Part shown: positions 1 through 9,079 of the stretch, one piece after another
Numbering within the stretch: the stretch's first letter is position 1
Layout of the letters: the number at the start of each line of letters is the position of its first letter
NCBI GenBank assembly: GCA_009377475.1
Contig: WHTY01000048.1
Coordinates: 1 to 36,251 of the forward strand
Direction of reading: 5' to 3'
Source of the DNA: Actinophytocola sp.
GTDB lineage: Bacteria > Actinomycetota > Actinomycetes > Mycobacteriales > Pseudonocardiaceae
Length of the DNA stretch: 36,251 nucleotides
Program-made: the position numbers and the translations under genes
Notes under the pieces: generated by a model
Seen by the model: only the letters and a program-made list of their open reading frames with translations
Told to the model about the DNA's origin: nothing
Databases searched by the model: none

Positions 1-33
1 ACAAACACGAGCAGGCAAGCGACACTGACACAC

Positions 34-86
34 GAGCTCCTGGCAGGACCGGTTGGCGTAGGAACCGCCAGTCCTACCGGGAGCTC
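34..86. terminator. Long stem-loop, possible terminator of an upstream gene
   Basis: GAGCTCCTGGCAGGAC (34-49) pairs with GTCCTACCGGGAGCTC (71-86) with 14 of 16 positions complementary. The loop contains a further CGGTT/AACCG stem (50-54 and 63-67). There is no T-run, as is common for actinobacterial terminators. It has no tRNA features. The gene it would terminate lies outside the window, so the role is inference. Confidence 0.35.
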
Positions 87-251
87 ACCTACATTCCGGG
101 CAGCACACGCCCACCATCACCCCGGTTTCCAGACGCGCTCTAAACGGCGCAGCCCACGATCAAGAAGAATTGCGCCATCCGGCGGTACACGGTACGAAAC
201 TCACTGGTGACGGTGCGTTACCGCCACATAAAGTTGATCACGCAATATGAA

Positions 252-267
252 TGTGATGTGGATCACT
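252..267. promoter_or_regulatory. CRP/FNR-family-like dyad
   Basis: The sequence reads TGTGA-N6-TCACT, nine of ten positions of the TGTGA-N6-TCACA consensus used by CRP-family regulators including actinobacterial Crp. It lies about 270 bases before jetA. Whether it serves jetA or an upstream gene cannot be told from sequence. Confidence 0.3.
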
Positions 268-538
268 AAGAGCGAGCGTGAGCTCGCCGCGTGGGCGCCT
301 CGGCCCGCGACCAGACCAGCTTCGCCGGTCTTGTTGCTCGCATTCCCCGGGATTTGTCCTAATTTGTCCAGTTTGCCGCGCAACAACCCTGGCGAAGCTC
401 CTCGCGGCATTGTTCGGACCGTCTCGCAAGGTCAACCCGGGTCACCTACAGGTTTGACGCGCACCCCCATCAGCCCGGCCTCCGCAGCGATGTCGGTGCC
501 CGGTACTACCCTCAGGTGCGAATCACAGCCGAGGAGCC

Positions 539-2101
539 ATGTTCGTGCCAGAACCCGACTTCACGCCGTTCTCCTACCTGACGGCGCCCAACGCCCCGCT
601 GTACCGGCACGTCATGGGCGCGTTCATGCAGGCCAAGCGGCGGTTTACAGTGCACATGCGGCCCGAGGACGTGCACAGCGCCCTCCGCACCACCCAGGAA
701 GCGCCCTACGGACTGGAGACGGTCACCGACGCCCTCTCTCGTCTCGTCGACTGGGGTAACCTGCGCGCCGACCCCGACACCAGCCGCGTCACGACGGTCG
801 AGGACTTCCACCGTGCCCGGTACCTCTACCAGCTGACACGCGAAGGGGAAGCCGTCGAGCAGGCCGTCACCGCCTACGACGAGGCGCTCGGCAGGCGCGG
901 CGCGCTGCAGGCCGTCGCGCTCACCGACATCGCCACCCGGCTGCGTGCCCTCGCCACCCTCATGGACACCGCCAAGCCCGACCGAGCCAAGGTGCACCTC
1001 ACGCTGCGTTCCCTCGTGGACCGGTTCACCGACCTCGCGGACAACGCCCAGGCGTTCATGGGCTCGCTCCAGCGGACCATCGACCTGCACGACGCCGACA
1101 CGGACACCTTCCTCGCCTACAAAGACCGCCTGATCGACTACCTGGAACGCTTCATCAAGGATCTGATCGGCACCGGTTCCGAGATCGCCTCCCTGGTCGT
1201 CGCGCTCGAGGAACGCGGCGTGGACGCCGTCCTCGACCTCGCCGCCCGGCGAGAGGCGGAGGACGCCGCTCCCGGTGGCGACACCGCGGCCGACGACGAT
1301 CCCCGTCAGCGCGAGTACGAACGTGGCCTGGCGTTGTGGCAGGAGCGCTGGCAGGGCTTCCGCAGCTGGTTCGTCAGCGAGCCCGGCCATCCCAGCCAGG
1401 CAAAGCTGCTGCGGTCCCGCGCCCGCGCCGCCATCCCCCAGCTCCTCCAGGTGGTGAGCACGCTCAACGAGCGGCGCGCGGGCCGCTCGGATCGTTCCGC
1501 CGACTTCCGCGTGCTGGCCCGCTGGTTCGCGCAAGCGCCCGACGACGACGCGTTGCACCGGCTGTGGCGGGCCGCGTTCGGGCTGTCCTCGGCTCGCCAC
1601 CTCACGGTCGACGACGAGCTGCTGGAGAACCCCGTCGCCCCCAACACGAGCTGGGAGCACGCTCCCTCGCTGCGGATCAGTCCACGACTGCGCAAGACCG
1701 GCAGCTACGAGCGTCGTGGCAAGCCGAACCGCGTCGTCGACCGTTCCGAGCAGCGCCGCTACCTCGCCGACCTCGCCGCGAAGCAGAACGCCGAGACCGC
1801 GGCCGCAAGAGCCGCACTCACCACGACCCACCCCACGCGGTTGTCGGATCTCGGCGAGCTCGACCCGCAGGCGTTCCGGCTGTTCCTCGGCCTGTTGGGC
1901 GACGCGCTGGCCAGCCGTGCACCGCACGCGACGACCGTGGAGACCACGACGACGGACGGCACCATGGCCATCCGGCTCACCGCGCTCGACGACGAGCGCC
2001 AGGCCGAGATCCGCAACCCCGACGGCGTTTTCCGGGGACAGGACCACCTCGTCGACATCACCGACCTCACCGAGATCGATCGCTCGGAGCGCAGCGCATG
2101 A
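539..2101 (+). CDS. jetA: JetA, Wadjet defence subunit (DUF2397/TIGR02677 family)
   Basis: First gene of a four-gene operon and the presumed kleisin-like subunit of a Wadjet SMC complex, which recognises and cleaves circular plasmid DNA. The protein is 520 residues, the usual size for TIGR02677 (DUF2397) proteins. It opens with the family-typical segment around FSYLTAPNAPLYRHVMGAF (residues 11-29), then a winged-helix-like part (RFTVHMRPEDVHSALR) and a long helical middle region. The ATG has GAGGAG only two bases upstream, an unusually tight spacing. The stop overlaps the jetB ATG by four bases (ATGA), implying translational coupling. Assignment rests mainly on family resemblance plus the diagnostic order A-B-C-D. 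I recall the DUF2397 variety as type III Wadjet, but the type label is not secure. Confidence 0.88.
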   Translation: MFVPEPDFTPFSYLTAPNAPLYRHVMGAFMQAKRRFTVHMRPEDVHSALRTTQEAPYGLETVTDALSRLVDWGNLRADPDTSRVTTVEDFHRARYLYQLTREGEAVEQAVTAYDEALGRRGALQAVALTDIATRLRALATLMDTAKPDRAKVHLTLRSLVDRFTDLADNAQAFMGSLQRTIDLHDADTDTFLAYKDRLIDYLERFIKDLIGTGSEIASLVVALEERGVDAVLDLAARREAEDAAPGGDTAADDDPRQREYERGLALWQERWQGFRSWFVSEPGHPSQAKLLRSRARAAIPQLLQVVSTLNERRAGRSDRSADFRVLARWFAQAPDDDALHRLWRAAFGLSSARHLTVDDELLENPVAPNTSWEHAPSLRISPRLRKTGSYERRGKPNRVVDRSEQRRYLADLAAKQNAETAAARAALTTTHPTRLSDLGELDPQAFRLFLGLLGDALASRAPHATTVETTTTDGTMAIRLTALDDERQAEIRNPDGVFRGQDHLVDITDLTEIDRSERSA

Positions 2102-3282
2102 GCGCGCTCGCCGACGCACTCGCCGAGTCCCGCGCCGACGAGCGTCGCAGAGCCGCGCGGGCGCTCCTGCGGCGTCCACTGCTGCGCGCCACCGACGAGG
2201 GGTTCAGCCTGGTCCGCCGCTACGCCCCCGAGCTGCGCGAGTGGTTCGACCGCAACACGGGATGGCGGCTCCACATCGACAGCGAGGTCGCCCGGCTGGC
2301 CAAGCAACCCGCGACAACAACGGACCCGACCCACCCCGCCCGCGACGTCCGCTCGAAGCAGCCCTTCCGCCGCCGCCGCTACGTGCTGACCTGTCTGGCG
2401 CTCGCCGCGCTGGAACGAGGGGACGCCCAGATCACCCTCGGCAGGCTCGCCGAGCAGGTGGTGCTCGAGGCGGCGGACGGGGTGATCACGAGCGCCGGAG
2501 TCACGTTCACGCTGGCAGCCCGGGACGAGCGGACCGACCTCGTCGCCGTGGTGCGGCTGCTGCTGGAGCTCGGCGTGCTGAGCCGCGTGGCGGGCGACGA
2601 GGACGCGTTCATCGCCAACACCGGCGACGCCCTCTACGACGTGGAACGCCGCGTGCTCGCCAACCTGCTGGCCGCACCGCGCGGACCGTCCACGATCGCG
2701 GCGGACGACGTCGAGCAGCGGCTCGCCGACCTGACCTACGAGCTCCCGCCCACGACGGACGACCTCCGCAACCAGCGCATCCGGCACCGGCTGACCCGCC
2801 GCATGCTTGAGGACCCGGTGCTCTACTACGACGAGCTCACCGAGGACGAGCGCGCCTACCTCTCCGGCCAACGGAGCGCGATCGTCGCCCGGATCACCGA
2901 GCTGACCGGCCTCGTCGCCGAGGTCCGCGCCGAGGGCATCGCGATGGTCGACCCGAGCGACGACCTCACCGATGTGGGGATGCCCGAGACCGGCACCGAA
3001 GGGCACGCCACCCTGCTGCTCGCCGAACATCTCGCCGCGGCGAGCGGCCCGGTGCCGCTCGCCGACCTGCACGCCCACATGCGCACGCTCGCCGACGACA
3101 ACCGGTCGTACTGGCGCCGGGGCGCGCGGGAGTCCGGCGCCGAGGTCGAGCTCACGACGGCGGCGCTGGCCCGGCTGGTGGCGCTGCGGCTGGTCACCCG
3201 CACCGCGGACACCGTCACCGCGTTACCCGCGCTGGCCCGCTACAGCGTGACCGAACCAACCGTCCAGGGAGCGACGACATGA
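2098..3282 (+). CDS. jetB: JetB, Wadjet defence subunit (DUF2398/TIGR02678 family)
   Basis: A 394-residue protein, the presumed KITE-like partner that binds the kleisin-like JetA and the SMC heads of JetC. The start is the ATG at 2098, inside the ATGA overlap with jetA. The same frame stays open for hundreds of bases upstream but lies inside jetA. The N-terminus (ADERRRAARALLRRPLL) and the segments FRRRRYVLTCLALAALERGDAQITL and ATLLLAEHLA are typical of TIGR02678 proteins. The protein is rich in charged helices and has no membrane segment. The end overlaps jetC by four bases (ATGA). Function is inferred from family and operon position, with no catalytic motif expected. Confidence 0.87.
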   Translation: MSALADALAESRADERRRAARALLRRPLLRATDEGFSLVRRYAPELREWFDRNTGWRLHIDSEVARLAKQPATTTDPTHPARDVRSKQPFRRRRYVLTCLALAALERGDAQITLGRLAEQVVLEAADGVITSAGVTFTLAARDERTDLVAVVRLLLELGVLSRVAGDEDAFIANTGDALYDVERRVLANLLAAPRGPSTIAADDVEQRLADLTYELPPTTDDLRNQRIRHRLTRRMLEDPVLYYDELTEDERAYLSGQRSAIVARITELTGLVAEVRAEGIAMVDPSDDLTDVGMPETGTEGHATLLLAEHLAAASGPVPLADLHAHMRTLADDNRSYWRRGARESGAEVELTTAALARLVALRLVTRTADTVTALPALARYSVTEPTVQGATT

Positions 3283-6200
3283 GCACGGGAGACCTTCCCG
3301 AACCAGCGGCGGGACGCTGGCAGCCGCTGCGCGCCGGCCTTGTCGACCTCTTTTACTACGACAACGAGGAGTTCTGGTTCCGCGACGGCAGGCTGCTGCT
3401 GCGTGGCAACAACGGCACCGGCAAGTCGAAGGTGCTCGCGCTGACCCTGCCGTTCCTGCTCGACGGCGAGCTGTCCCCGCACCGGGTCGAGCCAGACGCC
3501 GACCCGAAGAAGCGCATGGAGTGGAACCTGCTGCTCGGCGGGGAGCATCCGCACCCGGAACGGCTGGGCTACACCTGGATCGAGTTCGGCCACGTCGACG
3601 CCGACGGCACACCGCACTTCCGCACGCTCGGCTGCGGATTGAAGGCGGTCGCGGGGCGGGGCATCACGCGGCACTGGTTCTTCGTCACCACGCTGCGACC
3701 GCGTGCCGACTTCACGCTCGTCGACGCCACCGGCGTCGCGCTGACCCGTGACCGGCTGGTCGACGCGCTTGCCGAGCACGGCACGGTGTACGACCGCGCC
3801 CGCGACTACCGTCGCGCCGTCGACGAAGCCCTGTTCGGTTTCGGTGAGCAGCGCTACTCGGCGTTGGTCGACCTGCTCGTCCAGTTACGTCAGCCGCAGC
3901 TGTCCAAACGGCCGAGCGAGAAAGCACTGTCGCAGGCGCTGACCGAGGCCCTGCCGCCGCTGGACCAGGCCGTGGTCGCCGACGTCGCCGAGGCGTTCCG
4001 CAGCCTCGAGGAGGACAGGGACTCGCTGGCCGCGATGACCGATGCCCGGGACGCGGCGAACGGCTTCCTCCACCACTACCGCCGGTATGCGCGTACCGCA
4101 GCCCGGCGCAGGGCGTCGCTGCCCCGTGCCGCCGAGGGCAGCTACCGGCGAGTCCGGGAGGACCTCAACGCCGCCGAGGCCGCGCACGCCGACGCCGTCG
4201 CGGCGCTCGACGTCGCCCTGGAGCGCATCGGCGAACTGGAGACCGAGCGGGAGCGGTTGCTGGCCAGGCAGCAGGCGCTGCGCGACAGCCCGGAGATGCG
4301 CAGCGCTCGCGAGCTCGAACGGGCGGAGACCGACGCGCGGAACGCGGAGTCCGCGGTCACGCGCGCAGCGAACGAGCGGGACACGGCCACGACGCGGGTC
4401 GCCGACCTCACCGAACGTCACACGCACGCGACGGCGAGGCTGGCGTCGGCGCGCGACGCGCTCACCGCCGCACGGCAGTCAGCGCGGGAGGGCGCCACGG
4501 CCGCCCGCGTCGACGGCGAGCACACCGAGCGGATCGACGCCGTTCTCGACGGCACGCTCGACAACGACACCGACCTGGCGCATGCACGCGGCGTCGCCGA
4601 GGACCTCGCCGACCGGCAGCAGCGGGCGGTGGACCACGTCAAGGCGCTCATCGCGCGGGCACACGACGCAGAGCGCGCGCTGGCCGACGCACGCGCGAAG
4701 GCCGACGAGCTGGCCGCCGAGGCGGACGAGCTGGCCGAGCGACGCGCGAATGCCGAGCGCACGGTGGCGGAACGCGGCGCGGAGCTGGTCCGGGACGTGC
4801 GGGCCCACGTGGAGCAGGCGAGGGAGCTGCGGCTGGCCGACACCGCGACCACGCTCGCCGAGCTCGAGATGTGGGTCGAGACGCTGGATGGCGCGAACCC
4901 GGCCACCACCGCCGTCAGCGACGCCGCGCACCGGGCGACGAGCGAGCTGGCCACCGCGGACGCCGCGCTGGCGTCCCGCCAGCAGGACGCCGAGCAGCGC
5001 CGCGCCGGCGTGACCACCGAGATCGAACGGCTGGAACGTGGCGAGGACACCGCCCCACCGGTGCCGCACACCCGGGACCAGCCGTCTCGCGCGGATCGGC
5101 AAGGGGCACCGCTGTGGCAGCTGGTCGACTTCGCCGACGACGTCAGCGCCGTTGACCGGGCCGGGCTGGAGGCCGCGCTGGAAGCGGCGGGCATCCTCGA
5201 CGCCTGGGTCACACCGGGCGGCGACCTGCTCGCGGCGGATACCGACGACGTCGTGCTGCGCGCCGGTGAGCGCGCGGCGAACCCGCTGAGCACGGTGCTA
5301 CGACCCGCCGTCGACCGCGACGACCCGCAGGCGGGTGCGATCAGCGACGAGACCGTCGCCGCGCTGCTCGCCACCATCGGCCTCGGTGACGGCGAGCAGG
5401 CGTGGGTCAGCGCGGACGGGCGGTTCCGCAACGGCGTGCTGAGCGGTGCCTGGCACAAGCAGATCGCCGTCTACATCGGACGCGGCGCGCGGGAGGCCGC
5501 ACGCAGGGCGCGGTTGACCGAGCTGCGCGCCGAACTGACCGATGTGGACAGTGAGCTCACCGGACTCGCCGCGTCCCGCGCCGAACTGGCCAAGCGCAAG
5601 GACGTCCTCGCCCGCGAAGCGGCGACCGTACCCACCGACGACGCGCTGCGCGCCGCACACGCCACCATCGCGGAACTGGCGCGGGAACGGGAACGGCTCG
5701 CCGCCCGCCAGGAGCGGGCCGCGCAGGCCGTCGCCTCCGAGACCACCGCCGCCGAGCAGGCCGCCGAAACGCTGCGGGAGGCCGCGGCCGACGCGGATCT
5801 GCCGCTCGATCGGGCAGCGTTGGACGAGGTCGACGCCGCGGTACAGCGGTACCGGATCCGGCTCGCGGAACTCTGGCCAACGGTAAGCGCTGCTCGCGAC
5901 GCCGAGCAGCAGACCGCCCAGGTCGCTGACGACCTCGCCGACGCGAAAGCCACGCTTGCCACGCGGGAGAGCGATCTGACCACCGCACGGCACGAGGCGG
6001 AGGCCACCCGCGAGCGGTTCGAGACGTTGCGCGACACGGTCGGTGCCGCCGTCGAGGAGCTGCAACGCCAGCTCACCGACGTCAGTCGTCAGCTCGAGGA
6101 CGTCAAGGCAGCCACCACGACCGCGCAGCGGGACGCCGACACGGCACGGGAAGATCGCGGCAAGGCGGAGGGACGCCGGGAAACGCTCGCGTCCGAACTG

Positions 6201-7394
6201 GAGGACGCCGCCGCGCAGCGAGCAGCGGCCACGGAGGCGTTCCGCCGGTTCGCGGGCACGGGCCTGCTGGCGGTGGCGCTGCCGGAACTGGACGTGCCCG
6301 ATGCCGTGCAGCCGTGGGCGCCGGACCCGACGGTCCGGCTGGCCCGCAGGGTCAACGACGAGCTCGCCGACGTCGACGACGGCGACGCCACGTGGGATCG
6401 CGTGCAGCGACGGCTGAACGACGAGCTCAAGACGTTACAGGACACGCTGTCCCGGCAGGGGAACCGGGCCGTGGCCGACCTGCGCGAGGACGGCGTGGTC
6501 GTCGAGGTCGAGTTCCGAGGCAAACCGGCGACGGTGCCGGAGCTCGCCGAGGCGCTGGCGACCGAGGTCAGCGACCGCGAGCAGCTGCTCAACGAGCGCG
6601 AGCGCGAGATCCTGGAGAACCACCTCATCGGCGAGGTCGCCAGCACGCTGCAGGAGCTGATCGCGGCGGCCGAACAGCAGGTGGCGGCCATGAACGCCGA
6701 GCTGGAGCAGCGTCCGACCAGCACCGGGATGCGGCTCCGGCTGCTGTGGAAGCCACGGGAGGACGGCCCGACCGGGTTGGCCGAGGCCAGGCAACGGCTG
6801 TTGCGGCAGACCTCGGACGCCTGGTCGGAGGACGACCGCACGGCGGTCGGGGCGTTCCTGCAGGAACGCATCAACGAGGTGCGCGCCGCCGAGAGCAGCA
6901 GCACCTGGCTGGAGCAACTCACCGAGGCGCTCGACTACCGGGCGTGGAACCACTTCGTCATTCAGCGGCACCAGAACGGGCAATGGCGCTCCGCCACCGG
7001 ACCCGCGTCCGGCGGCGAGCGGGTGCTGGCGGCCAGCGTGCCGTTGTTCGCCGCGGCATCGTCGCACTACGAGTCGGCGGGCAATCCCCACGCGCCGCGC
7101 CTGGTGACGTTGGACGAGGCGTTCGCCGGAGTGGACGACAACGCGCGCGCCAAGTATCTGGGGCTGCTCACCGCGTTCGATCTGGACGTGGTGATGACCA
7201 GTGAGCGGGAGTGGGGTTGCTACCCCGAGGTGCCGGGGCTGGCGATCTCGCAGTTGTCCCGCATCGACGACGTGCCTGCGGTGCTCGTCACCAACTGGGA
7301 GTGGGACGGTCATATGCGCACCGAGGCGACGCGCCGCATCCACCGGGTCACCGAGCCGGTCGCGGAGGTACCGGCGGAAGGGTTGTTCGGGTGA
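3279..7394 (+). CDS. jetC: JetC, SMC-like ATPase of the Wadjet system (TIGR02680 family)
   Basis: A 1371-residue SMC/MukB-like ATPase and the motor of the complex. Visible parts, in order: Walker A GNNGTGKS at residues 43-50; the N-terminal head continuing to about 260; a long Ala/Glu/Arg-rich coiled coil; a hinge-like globular part around 620-760 (WQLVDFADDVSA onward); a returning coiled coil; the ABC signature SGGER at 1244-1248; and Walker B ending TLDEAFAGVDD, with Asp1279 and Glu1280. All ATPase motifs are intact, so it should be active. It overlaps jetB by ATGA and jetD by GTGA. The pairing with DUF2397/DUF2398/DUF2399 genes separates it from the chromosomal SMC, which has ScpAB partners. 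Confidence 0.92.
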   Translation: MSTGDLPEPAAGRWQPLRAGLVDLFYYDNEEFWFRDGRLLLRGNNGTGKSKVLALTLPFLLDGELSPHRVEPDADPKKRMEWNLLLGGEHPHPERLGYTWIEFGHVDADGTPHFRTLGCGLKAVAGRGITRHWFFVTTLRPRADFTLVDATGVALTRDRLVDALAEHGTVYDRARDYRRAVDEALFGFGEQRYSALVDLLVQLRQPQLSKRPSEKALSQALTEALPPLDQAVVADVAEAFRSLEEDRDSLAAMTDARDAANGFLHHYRRYARTAARRRASLPRAAEGSYRRVREDLNAAEAAHADAVAALDVALERIGELETERERLLARQQALRDSPEMRSARELERAETDARNAESAVTRAANERDTATTRVADLTERHTHATARLASARDALTAARQSAREGATAARVDGEHTERIDAVLDGTLDNDTDLAHARGVAEDLADRQQRAVDHVKALIARAHDAERALADARAKADELAAEADELAERRANAERTVAERGAELVRDVRAHVEQARELRLADTATTLAELEMWVETLDGANPATTAVSDAAHRATSELATADAALASRQQDAEQRRAGVTTEIERLERGEDTAPPVPHTRDQPSRADRQGAPLWQLVDFADDVSAVDRAGLEAALEAAGILDAWVTPGGDLLAADTDDVVLRAGERAANPLSTVLRPAVDRDDPQAGAISDETVAALLATIGLGDGEQAWVSADGRFRNGVLSGAWHKQIAVYIGRGAREAARRARLTELRAELTDVDSELTGLAASRAELAKRKDVLAREAATVPTDDALRAAHATIAELARERERLAARQERAAQAVASETTAAEQAAETLREAAADADLPLDRAALDEVDAAVQRYRIRLAELWPTVSAARDAEQQTAQVADDLADAKATLATRESDLTTARHEAEATRERFETLRDTVGAAVEELQRQLTDVSRQLEDVKAATTTAQRDADTAREDRGKAEGRRETLASELEDAAAQRAAATEAFRRFAGTGLLAVALPELDVPDAVQPWAPDPTVRLARRVNDELADVDDGDATWDRVQRRLNDELKTLQDTLSRQGNRAVADLREDGVVVEVEFRGKPATVPELAEALATEVSDREQLLNEREREILENHLIGEVASTLQELIAAAEQQVAAMNAELEQRPTSTGMRLRLLWKPREDGPTGLAEARQRLLRQTSDAWSEDDRTAVGAFLQERINEVRAAESSSTWLEQLTEALDYRAWNHFVIQRHQNGQWRSATGPASGGERVLAASVPLFAAASSHYESAGNPHAPRLVTLDEAFAGVDDNARAKYLGLLTAFDLDVVMTSEREWGCYPEVPGLAISQLSRIDDVPAVLVTNWEWDGHMRTEATRRIHRVTEPVAEVPAEGLFG

Positions 7395-8614
7395 CCGACC
7401 GAGAACGACTCGAACGACTGCTCGGCGGGGCCGATCTCGCCTGGCTCGTGGGCAGGGCGCGCAGGCGGATGGAGCGCGGCCAGCCGCTCGACACCACCGT
7501 GACGCTGTCCGGCGCGACCAGCGCGCAGCGTGTCGCGGTGCAGCGGCTGCTCGGGAGGCCGCCGGGACCAGGGACCGCGCTGTCGGTGTCGCTGCCTGCC
7601 GTCGACGACGTCGTCCGCCGCTCCGGCGCCTGCCCGGACGGGCTTGCCGCCGCGGTCATCGCCCTCACCGGCAATGTGGTCAACCGCGACGCCGCGGCCG
7701 ATGAGCGCGAGCGGGCATGGCGGGCGGCGTTCGCGCCTGCGGCGGACGTCGTCGCCTGCCGCGTTGAGCTGGCCGACTGGTTCGCAGGCATCCGCCGCAC
7801 CGGACTGGTCCGGCGGCTCGCGGGAACACCGGAAGCCGCCACGCCACTGCTGGCGGACCTGACTCACGTGCTCCGTGCGCTGCCCGCGTCCGGGGAGCCG
7901 CTCGGCACGTTCGCCGCCCGCGTCTGCGGTGGCGCGCATACCCTCGACGACGACCGGCCGCTTGCCACGCTGGCACTGGGCGCCGCCCGCGCGATCTCCG
8001 GCATGGCCGACGGGAGCGGGGCGCAGTGGCGCAGGCAGGTGTGGGCGTCGGTCGGCGTGCTCTGCGACGACGTCTCCAGCACGGTACTGACGCTGGGCCT
8101 GCCTGGTGACCCTACGACGGCGACGGGGCGTGCCCTCGCCGCACTTCGTGAGGTCGGCCAGCCCATGGTGCTCACTTTGCGGCAGCTTGTCAGCGATCCA
8201 GCGGCGTTGTCGGTGCGGCGGGTGTTCGTGTGCGAGAACCCGGTCGTGATCGCGACGGCCGCCGATCGGCTCGGTGCCCACTGCGCGCCCCTGGTGTGCA
8301 CGAGCGGCCAGCCGGGTGTCGCCGTCGTCCACCTGCTGCGGCAGCTCGCCGACGCTGGTGCCGAGTTGCGGTACCACGGCGACTTCGACTGGGGTGGCGT
8401 GCGGATCGGGAACACGGTGTTTGAGCGGCTGCCCGCGAAGCCGTGGCGCTTCGAGGCCGCCGACTACCGCGTGGCTGCGGATCGAGGGCGGTCGCTGTCC
8501 GGCCCCCCGGTTGACGCGCGCTGGGATGCCGACCTCGCCGCCGAGATGCGGGCGACGCAGCTGGCCGTCGAGGAGGAGCACGTGCTGGACGACCTGCTCA
8601 GTGATCTGGCGTAG
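7391..8614 (+). CDS. jetD: JetD, Toprim-type nuclease of the Wadjet system (DUF2399/TIGR02679 family)
   Basis: A 407-residue protein starting at a GTG within a GTGA overlap with jetC. JetD cuts the DNA that the JetABC motor has captured. The N-terminal half carries the DNA-binding region (RARRRMERGQPLDTTVTLSG). The C-terminal DUF2399 half has a Toprim-like core: VFVCENP with Glu282 and YHGDFDWGG with Asp331 and Asp333, the expected acidic metal-binding set. The C-terminus (AVEEEHVLDDL) adds further acids. All key acids are present, so the system looks complete and functional. No obvious terminator follows and the next gene starts 78 bases on. Confidence 0.88.
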   Translation: MTDRERLERLLGGADLAWLVGRARRRMERGQPLDTTVTLSGATSAQRVAVQRLLGRPPGPGTALSVSLPAVDDVVRRSGACPDGLAAAVIALTGNVVNRDAAADERERAWRAAFAPAADVVACRVELADWFAGIRRTGLVRRLAGTPEAATPLLADLTHVLRALPASGEPLGTFAARVCGGAHTLDDDRPLATLALGAARAISGMADGSGAQWRRQVWASVGVLCDDVSSTVLTLGLPGDPTTATGRALAALREVGQPMVLTLRQLVSDPAALSVRRVFVCENPVVIATAADRLGAHCAPLVCTSGQPGVAVVHLLRQLADAGAELRYHGDFDWGGVRIGNTVFERLPAKPWRFEAADYRVAADRGRSLSGPPVDARWDADLAAEMRATQLAVEEEHVLDDLLSDLA

Positions 8615-8679
8615 GCCGGTGTCAGCCGCCTTGCCGGTTGCGGGACACGCCGCGACCAGGCGGTTGCAGCATGTCACGG

Positions 8680-8692
8680 TACAGTTGCCAGT
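8680..8692 (+). promoter_or_regulatory. Leaderless-type -10 box of the MNT gene
   Basis: TACAGT (8680-8685, fits TANNNT) ends seven bases before the ATG at 8693, so transcription would begin at or near the start codon. No good -35 is seen. A leaderless mRNA would fit the absence of a ribosome-binding site in front of this ATG. Confidence 0.35.
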
Positions 8693-9079
8693 ATGCGTAC
8701 GAAGGAGGCGGTCGAACGTCTTCGCGAGATCGCGACTGGACACGACCTGCGCCTGGTGGTGCTTTACGGGTCACGCGCCCGGGGCGACGCGCATACCGGC
8801 TCGGACTGGGACATCGGATACGTGCCAAGCACCGACGTCGATCACTTGAGCCTGCTTCGCGATATCACCGAGGCGCTGACGACCGATGCGGTTGACGTGA
8901 CGGACCTCAGCCGTGCGTCCGGTCTGCTCCGTTTTCGCGCGGCGTCGGAGGGCGTCGTCGTGTGGGAATCGACGCCCGGAGCGTTCCACGACTTCGCGGT
9001 CGCAGCCGCGCTCCATTGGTACGACGTCGAGCCGACGGTCCGCCAGGCTCACGACGAGCTCCTTGCCGGGATGTCATGA
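8693..9079 (+). CDS. MNT-type nucleotidyltransferase (MntA-like), without a HEPN partner
   Basis: A 128-residue minimal nucleotidyltransferase of the DNA polymerase beta superfamily. The signature is clear: GSRARG at residues 26-31, then SDWD with Asp38 and Asp40, and a third acidic residue near Asp68 (DAVDVTDL). In HEPN/MNT toxin-antitoxin pairs such a protein AMPylates and neutralises the adjacent HEPN RNase. Here the partner position holds only a 21-codon frame overlapping the stop (ATGA), and no HEPN protein fits before the next gene. It follows jetD by 78 bases and may be an orphan antitoxin or an enzyme with its own role. No Shine-Dalgarno is seen. The AAGGAGG at the fourth to sixth codons lies inside the frame. 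Confidence 0.82.
   Translation: MRTKEAVERLREIATGHDLRLVVLYGSRARGDAHTGSDWDIGYVPSTDVDHLSLLRDITEALTTDAVDVTDLSRASGLLRFRAASEGVVVWESTPGAFHDFAVAAALHWYDVEPTVRQAHDELLAGMS

Larger units (their letters stand above)
1..538. other. Non-coding leader upstream of the Wadjet operon
   Basis: I see no convincing gene here. Open frames in this stretch have no ribosome-binding site or recognisable protein features and one runs into jetA in the wrong frame. The stretch holds a stem-loop (34-86), a CRP-like dyad (252-267) and two copies of ATTTGTCC exactly 10 bases apart (352-359 and 362-369), which would lie on one face of the helix. A GAGGAG (531-536) lies only two bases before the jetA ATG. No clean -35/-10 pair was found for jetA. 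Confidence 0.6.

Noticed and set aside
34..86. Possible tRNA
   Set aside because: A stem with GC-rich arms is present, but there is no D-arm, anticodon arm or GTTCRA T-loop in the right places.
247..759. Open frame overlapping the jetA start
   Set aside because: No ribosome-binding site, low-complexity Pro/Arg/Ser translation in its second half and overlap with jetA in another frame.
512..2179. 555-codon open frame antisense to jetA
   Set aside because: High-GC shadow of jetA with a biased Val/Gly/Arg translation and no family features.
3279..7394. Chromosomal SMC or SbcC/Rad50
   Set aside because: The TIGR02680-type ATPase is flanked by DUF2397, DUF2398 and DUF2399 genes. There is no ScpA/ScpB or SbcD nuclease and the order is that of Wadjet.
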